Below are positions 53,031 to 61,831 of a DNA stretch of 64,000 bases, one piece after another (the first letter of the stretch is position 1; each line of letters opens with the position of its first letter). This DNA is from Burkholderia sp. 9120 (GTDB lineage Bacteria > Pseudomonadota > Gammaproteobacteria > Burkholderiales > Burkholderiaceae), in contig NZ_JQNA01000002.1 of NCBI RefSeq assembly GCF_000745015.1, positions 5,084,001 through 5,148,000 on the forward strand. Reading direction: 5' to 3'. Made by a program: the position numbers and the translations under genes. Under the pieces are notes generated by a model. The model did not search any database. It was not told the DNA's origin and saw only the letters and a program-made list of their open reading frames with translations.

Positions 53031-54008
53031 CTAGATGTGAATCCGCACGATCTTGCGCATCCACAGAATGCCGAACAGCATCATGGTCAGCGACACGCCG
53101 GCGATTTGCATGCCGGCCGGGTCTTTCCAGAACACGGTGACGTAGTCCGGATTGAGCACCGTCAGAAGCCCGACGATGACGAACGGCAGCGCGCCGAGTA
53201 TCCAGGCCGACAGGCGCCCTTCCGCCGACAGCACCCTGACTTTGCCAAGCAGCTTCATCCGTTCGCGAATGATCCCGCTGATGCAGCCGAGAATCTCCGC
53301 CAGGTTGCCGCCCGCTTCGCGCTGGATCAACACAGCGATCACGAAGTAGCGCAGATCGTCGACCGGCACGCGGCCTACCATATTCAGCAGCGCGTCGTTC
53401 AGCGACACGCCGTAGTTGATCTCGTCGAACACCAGCGCGAACTCGCCGCCGAGCGGGTCCGGCAGTTCGTCGCCGACCATCCCGAGCGCGGCCGGAAACG
53501 AATGCCCGGCACGCAGCGCGCGCGAAATCAGATCGGCGGCATCGGGCAACTGGCGTTCGAGTTGCAGCACCCGTTTGGCGCGCTTGCTGCGCAGAATCAG
53601 CGCGGGCAGCAGGCTCAGCGTCAGCGCCGCCGCAACGATCACGAGCGAGGGCAAGCCGGTCAGCCATGCGATGAAAGCGCCGGCGAGCGCGCACAGCAGG
53701 GTATAGGCGACAAAGCGCGCCACCGACCACTTCAGGCCCGACTGCTGCAATTGCCGGTCGAGCGCATGAACGCGTGGAATACGCAGCAACAACCGCGTGA
53801 CGAACGGCGACTCGCTCAGCAAACGCTGCTTGAGAATCGACAGCGATTCGTTGCTGACGTTGCCCGCCGCCGAGAGCGCGCGCAGGCGCTCGTCCATGCG
53901 TTTGACGGCCGGCCCGTGATGGCTGCTCCAGAACAGATAGACGCCCTCGATCAGCAGCACGACCGCGAGAAACGCGAGTACCGCGAAGGCGATAAACGAT
54001 GTGTTCAT
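53031..54008 (-). CDS. tadB: TadB inner-membrane platform protein
   Basis: 325 aa from ATG 54008, with GGGGGAG 6 bp upstream (an ATG 15 bp earlier lacks this). GspF-type core QLPDAADLISRALRAGHSFPAALGMVGDELPDPLGGEFALVFDE and EAGGNLAEILGCISGIIRERMKLLGKVRVLSAEGRLSA; hydrophobic helices near both ends. Partner of TadC. 44 bp upstream of tadC. Confidence 0.94.
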   Translation of the reverse strand: MNTSFIAFAVLAFLAVVLLIEGVYLFWSSHHGPAVKRMDERLRALSAAGNVSNESLSILKQRLLSESPFVTRLLLRIPRVHALDRQLQQSGLKWSVARFVAYTLLCALAGAFIAWLTGLPSLVIVAAALTLSLLPALILRSKRAKRVLQLERQLPDAADLISRALRAGHSFPAALGMVGDELPDPLGGEFALVFDEINYGVSLNDALLNMVGRVPVDDLRYFVIAVLIQREAGGNLAEILGCISGIIRERMKLLGKVRVLSAEGRLSAWILGALPFVIVGLLTVLNPDYVTVFWKDPAGMQIAGVSLTMMLFGILWMRKIVRIHI

Positions 54009-54044
54009 GTCACGCTCCCCCAACCGGTTTGAACGTTGCGCCGC

Positions 54045-55424
54045 TCATACTTCCAGACGCCGCGCCGGATCGAATAGCTGATCGGGCAGCGAAATGCCGA
54101 AGCTCGCCAGCCGCTCGTAGAAAATCGGCCGCACGCCGGTCGCGCCGAAATAGCCTTTGATCATGCCGTTTTCGTCGACGCCGGTCCGCTTGAACGTGAA
54201 GATTTCCTGCATGTTGATGACGTCGCCTTCCATGCCGGTGATTTCCTGGATGCTCATCAGCTTGCGGCGGCCGTCGGTCAACCGTGAGGCTTGCACCACC
54301 ACCGTGATCGCCGAGGCGATCTGCTGACGGATCGCCTTGATCGGCATCGTCAGGCCGGCCATGCCGACCATGTTCTCCAGGCGCGTCAGCGCGTCGCGCG
54401 GCGTGTTCGCGTGCAACGTCGCCATCGAACCTTCGTGGCCGGTGTTCATGGCGTGCAGCATGTCGAGCGCTTCGGCGCCACGCACTTCGCCGAGCACGAT
54501 ACGATCGGGCCGCATCCGTAGCGCGTTGCGCACTAGCGAGCGCTGCGAGATTTCGCCCTTGCCTTCAATGTTCGGCGGACGCGTTTCGAGGCGCAGCACG
54601 TGTTGCTGGCGCATCTGCAATTCGGCCGCGTCTTCGATCGTGACGACCCGTTCATCTTCCGGAATGAAGCCGGACAGCAGATTGAGCAAAGTGGTCTTGC
54701 CGCTGCCCGTGCCGCCGGAAATCAGCACGTTCAGCTTGGCCTTGATCAGCGCTTCGAGCAGTTGCGCCATGGCGGGCGTGAAGCTCTGGTTATTCACCAT
54801 GTCGGCAACCGTGAGCGGGTTCACCGCGAAGCGGCGAATCGACACCAGCGGGCCATCGATCGCGGACGGCGGAATGATCGCGTTGACGCGCGAACCGTCG
54901 GGCAAACGCGCGTCGACCATCGGCGTGGATTCGTCGATCCGGCGGCCGACCCGCGACACGATCCGCTCGATGATCTTCATCAGATGCGCGTCGTCGTAGA
55001 ACGTCACGTCGGTGTGTTCGAGGCGGCCGCGCCGTTCCACGTACACGTGCTGCGACGTGTTGACCAGAATGTCGGAGATGGTCGGATCGTTGAGTAAGGG
55101 TTCGAGCGGACCGAGGCCGACCATTTCGTCGTGCACGTCCTGCGCGAGACGGCGGCGCTCGAGTTCGTTCATCGGAATCTTGTCTTCGTCGACGATCCGT
55201 TCCACCAGTTGCGCGAGTTCGCGCTTGATCTGTTCCGGCGACAGGCGTTGCAGCTTGTCGAGTTCCACCCGGTCGATGATCGCCTGGTGGATGTTCATCT
55301 TGAGTTCCTGATACGCGCGCCGCGCCGCCAGGCTTTCAGCCGCGACACCGGCCGCCGCCGCGCTGCCGGCGGCGTCGAACGGCATGTTGCCGTTCTGCAT
55401 CATCAACTGTTCGCGCAATGACAT
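54045..55424 (-). CDS. tadA: TadA/CpaF secretion ATPase
   Basis: 459 aa, ATG with GGAGA upstream. Walker [16 protein letters not shown], a [12 protein letters not shown]sp box and Walker [16 protein letters not shown] followed by the His box [14 protein letters not shown]. The N-terminal region ([20 protein letters not shown]) is typical of CpaF. It is the ATPase that powers Flp pilin polymerisation. Between tadZ and tadB. Confidence 0.96.
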   Translation of the reverse strand: MSLREQLMMQNGNMPFDAAGSAAAAGVAAESLAARRAYQELKMNIHQAIIDRVELDKLQRLSPEQIKRELAQLVERIVDEDKIPMNELERRRLAQDVHDEMVGLGPLEPLLNDPTISDILVNTSQHVYVERRGRLEHTDVTFYDDAHLMKIIERIVSRVGRRIDESTPMVDARLPDGSRVNAIIPPSAIDGPLVSIRRFAVNPLTVADMVNNQSFTPAMAQLLEALIKAKLNVLISGGTGSGKTTLLNLLSGFIPEDERVVTIEDAAELQMRQQHVLRLETRPPNIEGKGEISQRSLVRNALRMRPDRIVLGEVRGAEALDMLHAMNTGHEGSMATLHANTPRDALTRLENMVGMAGLTMPIKAIRQQIASAITVVVQASRLTDGRRKLMSIQEITGMEGDVINMQEIFTFKRTGVDENGMIKGYFGATGVRPIFYERLASFGISLPDQLFDPARRLEV

Positions 55425-55487
55425 AGTGCTCTCCGCCTGGTTTTATCGGGTCGCCGGCTTGAACCGGCTTGAACCTGTTCGTGCCGC

Positions 55488-56693
55488 TCAGTGTCCGGTC
55501 TTCAGGCGCGGCGCCGCACTCGGCCGGCCCTGCAACAGACGGCCGAACACGCTCTTGCGCGGCCCCGCCGGCAACGGCGGCCACAACAGGTCGGCCAGTT
55601 GCACGATGCCTTGTGCCAGCGCCCCGCCCTTCGCGGCGGTGACGAGCGGCACGCCGTGATTGAGCGCTTCGGTAGCCTGCTTTTCGTCGCGCGGCAGGTG
55701 ATGCGCGATCTTCGCGCCGAAGGTTTCTTCGAGCGTCGTGAGGTTGATGCGCGCGTTCTTCTCGTACTGGTTGACGATCAGTTTCACCTTGCTCGCCGCA
55801 TAGCCCAGCTCGCGGAAAATATCCAGCATGCGGCGCCCCGCGTGCAGATACAGCACGTTCTGCCGCACGACCATGCAGATCGAGTCGCTGTGATCGAGCG
55901 AGTGGATCGCTAGCGGATTGATGTTCTGGCCGACGTCGATCAGCACCGCGTCGTATTGCTCGCGCACCAACGTCAGAATCCGCTCCAGATGCGCCGCGCG
56001 CAGTTCGCCCGATTTCACCGGATCGCCCGCGCCGGCCAGCACGTCGAGATTCGGATGCACATGCATCACGCAGGCTTCGAAGAACGCGGCGTCGAGCCGG
56101 TCGATCTGCGAGCACAGGTCCGCGAGCGTGGCGGGCGGCGTCTTGTCGGCCACCAGCAGGCTGGCGTCGGCGAACTGCTGGTTCAGATCGATCAGCAGCA
56201 CGCGTTTGTCGCGCTGCGCGGCCAGCGCATAGGCGAGGTTCACGGCGATCAGCGTGGTGCCGCTGCCGCCCTTGCAGGACGTGAACGACACGACCCGCCC
56301 TTCGCGGCGCATGCCGGCGTGTTTTTTGGCCGACACATGCGCGAGCGCGTCGGCGAATTCGGCTTCGTCGAGCGGCCAGGACAGCACATGGCGCACGCCG
56401 ACGCGCATCGCCGCCATTAGCAGCGTGGTGGACGGCGACGGCGTCACCAGCATGCAGTGCAGATGCGGCGTGTGGGACAGCGCCTCTTCGACGCCGCTCA
56501 GGTCGCGCGGCGTCAGATCGGCGTCGTCGACGATCAGCAGATCGGCGCTGCGGATCGCCGCGGCGTGTACCCGCAACTGTTTCGCGGTGCCGTGCAGCGT
56601 GCGCAGACGGAACGCCATGCCGCTCGCTTCGAGACGCGCCGCGATGCGTGGCGCGCGCTCGGCGCTGGACGAAATCAGAAGGGTGTCGATCAT
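55488..56693 (-). CDS. tadZ: TadZ/CpaE polar localisation ATPase-like protein
   Basis: 401 aa from ATG 56693, with GGAGA upstream. N-terminal receiver-like domain (~1-125: LLIVDDADLTPRDLSGVEEAL), then a MinD/ParA domain with the deviant Walker A SCKGGSGTTLIAVNLAYALA (Thr replaces the second conserved Lys, as is common in TadZ), and VLLIDLNQQFADASLLV. It positions the tad apparatus in the cell. Upstream of tadA. Confidence 0.93.
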   Translation of the reverse strand: MIDTLLISSSAERAPRIAARLEASGMAFRLRTLHGTAKQLRVHAAAIRSADLLIVDDADLTPRDLSGVEEALSHTPHLHCMLVTPSPSTTLLMAAMRVGVRHVLSWPLDEAEFADALAHVSAKKHAGMRREGRVVSFTSCKGGSGTTLIAVNLAYALAAQRDKRVLLIDLNQQFADASLLVADKTPPATLADLCSQIDRLDAAFFEACVMHVHPNLDVLAGAGDPVKSGELRAAHLERILTLVREQYDAVLIDVGQNINPLAIHSLDHSDSICMVVRQNVLYLHAGRRMLDIFRELGYAASKVKLIVNQYEKNARINLTTLEETFGAKIAHHLPRDEKQATEALNHGVPLVTAAKGGALAQGIVQLADLLWPPLPAGPRKSVFGRLLQGRPSAAPRLKTGH

Positions 56694-56736
56694 GGTGTGT
56701 CTCCAGGCTTGAATCCGGACCGTCGCACGCAAGTGC

Positions 56737-57030
56737 TCAGTAGTTGCTCGACGAGCCGATGCCGATCGTGAAACTGTTGGTCGGCGCGGCCGGCGCCGTG
56801 AACGATTTGACATAGCTCTTCTGCGCCGACACGGCCGCCGCGCCGTCGATGCCCGCCACCGGATTCGTGTTGGCCGGGCCGTCCGGATTGAGCGTCTGCA
56901 TTTCGCGGATCTGCCGGACCGAGTCGCCAAAGGTGGCGTCCCACTGCGGCGTCGAGGTCATGCAGCCGGCCAGCGCGGCACAGAATCCCGCGCACAGCGC
57001 GACCCGGATCAAGGTGTGGATGGATGTCAT
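56737..57030 (-). CDS. Small outer-membrane lipoprotein of the tad system
   Basis: 97 aa from ATG 57030 (GGAGA upstream). Signal peptide with lipobox AALAGC, so Cys is the lipidated residue; the remainder is Thr/Ser/Asn-rich (TFGDSVRQIREMQTLNPDG, TNSFTIGIGSSSNY). Its place between the secretin and tadZ matches CpaD/TadD-like lipoprotein positions, where such proteins aid secretin assembly. Not the usual CpaD sequence. Confidence 0.8.
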   Translation of the reverse strand: MTSIHTLIRVALCAGFCAALAGCMTSTPQWDATFGDSVRQIREMQTLNPDGPANTNPVAGIDGAAAVSAQKSYVKSFTAPAAPTNSFTIGIGSSSNY

Positions 57031-57053
57031 GTCAGTCTCCAGTGGGTCGCGCA

Positions 57054-58883
57054 TCAATGGACGGCGGGTGCGTCGTGGCTGTCGGGCGTGGGCGGAATCA
57101 CCGCCACGTCGGCCGCCGAAGACTGCGCCGGTGCGGGTACGGGTTTCGGCATCGGAATCTGCGCCGGCGCCATCGCCGGTGTTGTTCCCGGAGCCGGGGC
57201 CGGCATGGGCGCCGGTGCCGAGCCGTCCGCGCCGGGTGCCGCGCGCTTCGTGCCTTCCATGTGGCCGGTCAGGTACACGTTCGTTTCACCGGCATCGCCG
57301 AAATGGTCCGTGGGCAGCGGATAGTGCTGCGGCAGCGGTTTCGCGAGGCGCGGCGTGACGACGAACACCAGTTCGGTCTTGTCCTGTTCGTAGCTGGTGC
57401 TGCGGAACAGCGCACCGAGCACCGGCAGTTCGCCGACGCCGGGCAAGCCCTTCAGCGTACCGGTCACGTTGCTCTTCATCAGGCCGCCGATCGCGAAGCT
57501 CTGACCGTCGTACACCTGCAGCGTGGTCGACGCGCGCCGCGTGGTGATCAGCGGCAGGATCGTCGTCGAATTCGAGTTGCCGGCGCTCACCACCACGCCC
57601 GTGGACGACAGCTCCGACACCTCCGGCGACACCTTCAGGTTGATGCGGCCGCCTTCGAGCACGGTCGGCGTGAAGGTCAGGCCCACGCCGTATTGCTCTT
57701 CCTGCAACACGATGGTCGTGCCGCCCGAACCGTTGCTTTGCGGCACCGGGATATACACCTTGCCGCCGGCCAGGAAACTCGCTTCCTGACCGCTGATCGC
57801 CATCAGGTTCGGCTCGGCGAGAATCTTCACGAGCTGATCGGTTTTCTGCGCGTCGATGGTCAACCCAAGCGGCGAGTTATTCGCTTTCGACGCGGTCAGC
57901 GCGCCGAGCCCGCCCGACAGGAAGTTCGCCAGCAGCCCGAAGCTCCAACTGCCAATGCCGCCGTTCAGATTCGCTTGCACGCCGAGTTGATCGATCAGCG
58001 TCTTCGAGACTTCCGCGACCTTCACTTCGAGCATGACCTGCTGCGGCGCGGCCACTTGCATCATGTTGATGATGCGTTCGCCACTCCCGCCGCCGAGCGA
58101 CGGTGCCGGCGCGCCCATCGCGCGCGGCGCAGCGCCCACCGGCAGCGGACCGCTGCCCATCGGCGCGCCGCTTTGCAGCGCGGCAGTGGGACGGGCCACG
58201 AAGGCGCGCGCCAGTTCCATCACGCGTTCGGCCTTGACCGCGTCGGTGACGGTGCCGGTCAGCACCAGCGTGTCGGCGGCGGCCTTCACCTGAATGCCGG
58301 TTTCCTCGGGCATCAGCGCGGCGAGCGTGTGTTGCAGACCGCCCGGGTCGGCGCCGACGCTCACGTCGATGATCGTGCAGGAGCCGCTGCGGCCTTGCAC
58401 GATCATGTTGGTGGTGCCGACGTCCGAGCCGAGCAGATAAAGCGTTTGCGGCGAGACGAGCATGGCCTGCACGATCGACGGATTACCGACGGTGCGCGAA
58501 CGCACCGGTTCGCGCACGTCGACCATCGCCGACTTGCCGACCGGAATCGTCACTTCGGTATGGTCGGCGATCGGGCCGCTGCAATTCGGTCCGCGGCTGG
58601 TTTGCTGCATGCCGCGTGAGGCTGCGCCGCCACTCATGCCGCTGGCGGCAATGGTCAGATGCACGGTGCCGTTGGGGGCCATCGTGATCGGCGTGCCCGG
58701 CAGACCCGGCACGTCCTGAGCGCTGGCCTGGGCCACCGGCAGCATCGCCAGAGACAGCCCGAGCAGCACGCAGGTGCAGGCGTCGGCGATCCGGGTACGG
58801 CTGCGTGGTGCAAGCAAATTCGCTTCGCGCGGGCCGAGCGGGTGCTGCGGCGCGCAAGCGCGCTGTGTCGTTCTGGCGTTCAT
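57054..58883 (-). CDS. rcpA: RcpA/CpaC secretin
   Basis: 609-aa outer-membrane secretin; ATG with GGGGGTAGGA upstream. Signal peptide (residues ~30-55), a pilus-secretin N-terminal domain (TVGNPSIVQAMLVSPQTLYLLG), a BON-like part (GIQVKAAADTLVLTGTVTDAVKAERV), and the secretin core VMLEVKVAEVSKTLIDQLG plus NLKVSPEVSELSSTG and FAIGGLMKSNVTGTLKGLPGVGELPVLGALFRS. Forms the pilus channel. The C-terminus has a Pro/Ala-rich tail. Confidence 0.95.
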   Translation of the reverse strand: MNARTTQRACAPQHPLGPREANLLAPRSRTRIADACTCVLLGLSLAMLPVAQASAQDVPGLPGTPITMAPNGTVHLTIAASGMSGGAASRGMQQTSRGPNCSGPIADHTEVTIPVGKSAMVDVREPVRSRTVGNPSIVQAMLVSPQTLYLLGSDVGTTNMIVQGRSGSCTIIDVSVGADPGGLQHTLAALMPEETGIQVKAAADTLVLTGTVTDAVKAERVMELARAFVARPTAALQSGAPMGSGPLPVGAAPRAMGAPAPSLGGGSGERIINMMQVAAPQQVMLEVKVAEVSKTLIDQLGVQANLNGGIGSWSFGLLANFLSGGLGALTASKANNSPLGLTIDAQKTDQLVKILAEPNLMAISGQEASFLAGGKVYIPVPQSNGSGGTTIVLQEEQYGVGLTFTPTVLEGGRINLKVSPEVSELSSTGVVVSAGNSNSTTILPLITTRRASTTLQVYDGQSFAIGGLMKSNVTGTLKGLPGVGELPVLGALFRSTSYEQDKTELVFVVTPRLAKPLPQHYPLPTDHFGDAGETNVYLTGHMEGTKRAAPGADGSAPAPMPAPAPGTTPAMAPAQIPMPKPVPAPAQSSAADVAVIPPTPDSHDAPAVH

Positions 58884-58968
58884 GTCCTACCCCCGTTATG
58901 TGCCGCTTTTTACGCGCTGCCGGTCGAACTCAGTCGCGAATCGGTCACGGCTTGCAGGCTCGAGCCTG

Positions 58969-59802
58969 TCAAAAACATTCTTGTCTTGCGTCGGCGCCGT
59001 CGAGTACTCGCACGCAGTTGCCCGGTGCGCGCAACGCCACCTTGCGCACGATCCGCACCGGCTTCGGTTCGGACGCGGCGACCGCCACGACCGGCGTCTT
59101 CAGCAGCGAGGACTTGGTCGCGCCGACGGTGTCGATCGCCTGCGGATCGATCTGGTTGCGCAACACCAGCGAAAGCGTGCCGATGCTGCGCGCCAGATCG
59201 ATTTTCTCGGCCTGTTCCGGCGACACTTCGAGCGTCACCGCGTCGACCACTTTCGGTTTGGTTTCGTCGCGGCCCACTTGCTGGGCGACCGCGAGGACGA
59301 GAATCTTTTCGAGCACGATCTTCGAGATGTTCTGGTCGTGCTGACCGCCGGCGGCGCTGCCGTCTTTCTGCGTATTGACAATGATGTCGACGTAATTGCC
59401 CGGCAGCGCGAAGCCCGCCACGCCGATCACATCGTTCACCCGCACCGTGATGGCGCGCTGGCCTTCGCCGATCACCGCCGAGAGGCCGCCGAGCGTGCCG
59501 ACCGGTGTGAGCTTCGCGTCGACCACCGGCTCGCCGTGCAGCAGGCTGTCTTTCAGCACGCGGCCGTCGAGTTTCTGAATGTCGGTGTACGCGCCGGGCG
59601 GCACGCTATTGGAAGGCCAGTCGGTGAGCTTCAGGAAGTCCGGTCCGATGCGCTGGCCGAGATTGATATCCGTTGCGGCCACCACGACTTTGGTGGTGGC
59701 GGTCGACGACTGCGAGACCATCCAGCGCGAGGCGAACACCACCGCGGTGAGCCCGGCCAGCGTCGCGATCAGCAACATCGTTACAGCGCGCGCGTTTTTC
59801 AT
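58969..59802 (-). CDS. rcpC: RcpC/CpaB pilus assembly protein
   Basis: 277 aa from ATG 59802 with GGGGGTTG upstream. N-terminal membrane helix, then a SAF domain beginning VVVAATDINLGQRIGPDFLK and a CpaB-type second part (AITVRVNDVIGVAGFALPGNYVDIIVNTQ). Periplasmic partner of the secretin. Between tadV and rcpA. Confidence 0.94.
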   Translation of the reverse strand: MKNARAVTMLLIATLAGLTAVVFASRWMVSQSSTATTKVVVAATDINLGQRIGPDFLKLTDWPSNSVPPGAYTDIQKLDGRVLKDSLLHGEPVVDAKLTPVGTLGGLSAVIGEGQRAITVRVNDVIGVAGFALPGNYVDIIVNTQKDGSAAGGQHDQNISKIVLEKILVLAVAQQVGRDETKPKVVDAVTLEVSPEQAEKIDLARSIGTLSLVLRNQIDPQAIDTVGATKSSLLKTPVVAVAASEPKPVRIVRKVALRAPGNCVRVLDGADARQECF

Positions 59803-59838
59803 TTTCAACCCCCGAATTGTTGTCCCACCCGGCACGCG

Positions 59839-60375
59839 TCACACGCTGGCGAACAACACGAGCGCGCTGCCTATTGCTATGGCCACTCCGTACGGCATGG
59901 TCCCCATCGCACTACTACCGGCGACGCTGCCGGTGCGTCGCGCCGCGCCGTTTCCCGGCGTCGTGCAACTGCCCAGCAACGCGGCTACCCCGCTCAGCCC
60001 GGCGCGCATCTGGCGCCGCCGGATCATGATCACCAACGACCCGACGCCACCCACCGCACAGGTCACCAAACCAATTTCGAGTGCGCCGTAAGCGCCGCAG
60101 AAGGCGCCAATCGCGGCCATCAGCTTCACGTCGCCGGCGCCCATCAGCCGCATCGCGTAGCCGGGCAGGAAGATCGCACCGCCCGCCAGCATGCCGCCGA
60201 ACCACATCACCATCGCGTCGACTCCGCCGTGCGTGAACCACTGCACCGGGATCGCCACGAGCAAACCTGTCGCCACCAGCCAGTTAGGAATCCGGCGTGT
60301 CTGGATGTCCCACACTGCTGCCAGCATCACCAGCGTCATCACGCACGGACCCACCGGAAAAGGAACGCCGTTCAT
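59839..60375 (-). CDS. tadV: TadV/CpaA prepilin peptidase
   Basis: 178 aa from ATG 60375 (GGAG upstream). Several transmembrane helices and the two aspartates of the type IV prepilin peptidase family: AVWDIQTRRIPN and the GxGD motif MGAGDVKLMAAIG. It cleaves the leader of the Flp pilin and pseudopilins. Separated from flp by a strong hairpin. Confidence 0.93.
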   Translation of the reverse strand: MNGVPFPVGPCVMTLVMLAAVWDIQTRRIPNWLVATGLLVAIPVQWFTHGGVDAMVMWFGGMLAGGAIFLPGYAMRLMGAGDVKLMAAIGAFCGAYGALEIGLVTCAVGGVGSLVIMIRRRQMRAGLSGVAALLGSCTTPGNGAARRTGSVAGSSAMGTMPYGVAIAIGSALVLFASV

Positions 60376-60447
60376 CGCCTGCTCCGTGTCGAGGATCGAG
60401 TTGCACCTGCTCTGAAATTCGGCCGGATCGGCGCGGGGCCGTCGCCA

Positions 60448-60476
60448 CCCTGTCTCGAAGGACCGTCGAGACAGGG
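60448..60476 (-). terminator. Strong hairpin between flp and tadV
   Basis: Perfect 11-bp stem CCCTGTCTCGA / TCGAGACAGGG with a 7-nt loop. Placed after the major pilin stop and before the assembly genes, with no T run on the minus strand. Probably a partial terminator or RNA-stability element that keeps pilin mRNA in excess over assembly mRNA. Confidence 0.65.
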
Positions 60477-60511
60477 GCAGCGATCGGTCACGCCGCCTTC
60501 CGCGACCCGGC

Positions 60512-60697
60512 TCAGGCAGCCGGGTTAGCCACACCGTTCAACGCCGTCGACACGAACGTGAACACATTGTTCAGGCGGCCGCCGAGCGCTGTTACCGTGG
60601 CAATGATCGCCACTGCGATCAACCCGGCCAGCAGGCCGTATTCGATCGCTGCCACACCGTCTTCTTCGCGCAGAAATTGCTGGATCGTCTTGTTCAT
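60512..60697 (-). CDS. flp: Flp/Fap major pilin
   Basis: 61 aa. Short leader MNKTIQQFLREEDG with cleavage predicted after Gly14; the mature N-terminus VAAIEYGLLAGLIAVAIIATV has the required Glu-Tyr pair (positions 5-6 of the mature protein) and a long hydrophobic helix. It is the major subunit of the Flp pilus and first gene of the tad operon. Confidence 0.96.
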   Translation of the reverse strand: MNKTIQQFLREEDGVAAIEYGLLAGLIAVAIIATVTALGGRLNNVFTFVSTALNGVANPAA

Positions 60698-61053
60698 GCT
60701 AACCCCCGTAAGAGTGAAAGTTGACTGCGGTTTGTGCCCTGCGACTGCCTGAAAACAGGCTCGCCGAAGCGGCGTTCAGGTCCGTCCATCGGACGGAAAA
60801 AAGTGGCGGGGTCAGCGCTTCACGTCATCACGATCACGAGTGGCCGATATCGCGTATCGATCGCCCGTGTCGTTGTTCGTTGACATCCGTTTTTCGTTGG
60901 CCCCGCCGCACCTCGTAAAACGCGTTGAATTCCCCGAACGCGACTTACGAAGACTGTTGCTGCTGCCGGTTTTTTTCTGCCTGTAGCGTGTGATGCTTGG
61001 TTCTGTTTTTCCTGCTTCCCGGCTGCAGCGTGTTTCGCTTTGTGATCGACTTA

Positions 61054-61070
61054 TTGCAACGGCTGTGCCA
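61054..61070 (-). promoter_or_regulatory. Sigma-54 (RpoN) promoter for the tad operon
   Basis: Minus-strand TGGCAC-AGCCG-TTGCA matches the -24/-12 consensus TGGCAC-N5-TTGC(A/T) at every key position. It lies about 360 bp upstream of the flp start and points to it. Transcription would begin near 61044. Confidence 0.7.
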
Positions 61071-61251
61071 TGAGGCCTCAAAGCCTTGCTGGGCAACGAT
61101 GTGCGATCCGGCACGCGGGATAAGAGGGGGGCCACGACGAGCGATGCGTCGAAAGTGAGACGTGGTTTGGCGGCCGGAAAAGTGCTTTATGGCGATGCGT
61201 AGTGCATCGATCGGGCCGCCGAAAAACCGTCGGCGCGTTGACTGGCAATGG

Positions 61252-61273
61252 TTTGACGAATGTTCCGGTCAAA
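61252..61273. promoter_or_regulatory. Candidate enhancer-binding dyad upstream of the sigma-54 promoter
   Basis: TTTGAC-N10-GTCAAA, perfect 6-bp arms, about 190 bp upstream of the predicted sigma-54 promoter, a usual distance for an enhancer-binding protein site. Confidence 0.4.
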
Positions 61274-61831
61274 ACTGCTTGCCCTGGATGCGACGAAGTA
61301 GCTTTTACCCGATGTGGACCGGAATGTCGCAAAGATGAGACGCGGGAATGCTGACTCGAGGCGCTGTGGCGGCCCCGCACGCGGCAATGGCGTGCCTCGC
61401 TATGTGCGGTGCCTCGCATTGCGCGATTGACCGGGGCTCAATAAACCGCTGCGCGTGCCGATGGGCCACGCAGGATCGAGATGTCATGAAAAAAAATTTT
61501 GCGCGAGGCGAGCAGGCCAGGCAAGGCGTGCGGACGACGCCCGATCTTGCGCATCGCGTTGCAGGCTGCGCGTCTTGACGAAAGCAAGGGCGTTTGCGCG
61601 CACCGCAATAGAACGCGCGGGTCATAAAAAAGATCGCGCGCAGCGGGTGGCGCAGCGTTTGAAATCCGCCCGAGGCGCTTTGTGTCCGGCTTAGTTCAAA
61701 GCTGCATGCGTATCAGCGACGAGCAAGCGCGCCTAGACGGCAGGGACGGGCCGACCGCGGCGCTTTGAGCGTCGTCGTCGGCGCCGGCGGCGGCCCCATG
61801 AGCCGCCTTTACCTCGCCTCAGCGACCTGCT

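Larger units (their letters stand above)
60698..61831. other. 1.1-kb regulatory region upstream of the tad operon
   Basis: No gene supported on either strand. It holds the sigma-54 site and dyad described separately, giving an flp leader of about 350 nt. A hairpin GCCTG-AAAA-CAGGC lies at 60747-60760 in that leader and CCGTCC-ATC-GGACGG at 60782-60796. A hairpin at 61789-61807 lies 25 bp after the chemotaxis-gene stop without a T run. Confidence 0.5.

Noticed and set aside
52987-53730. Upstream extension of the tadC frame into tadB
   Set aside because: The extension is an Arg/Ala-rich shadow of tadB; the TadC hydrophobic start begins at the ATG at 52986.
57024-58619. 531-codon open frame opposite the secretin gene
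   Set aside because: Antisense shadow of rcpA with biased Arg/His composition.
61078-61625. Several frames in the tad upstream region
   Set aside because: Overlapping frames on both strands with Arg/Ser/His-rich translations and no ribosome sites; the region has regulatory features instead.
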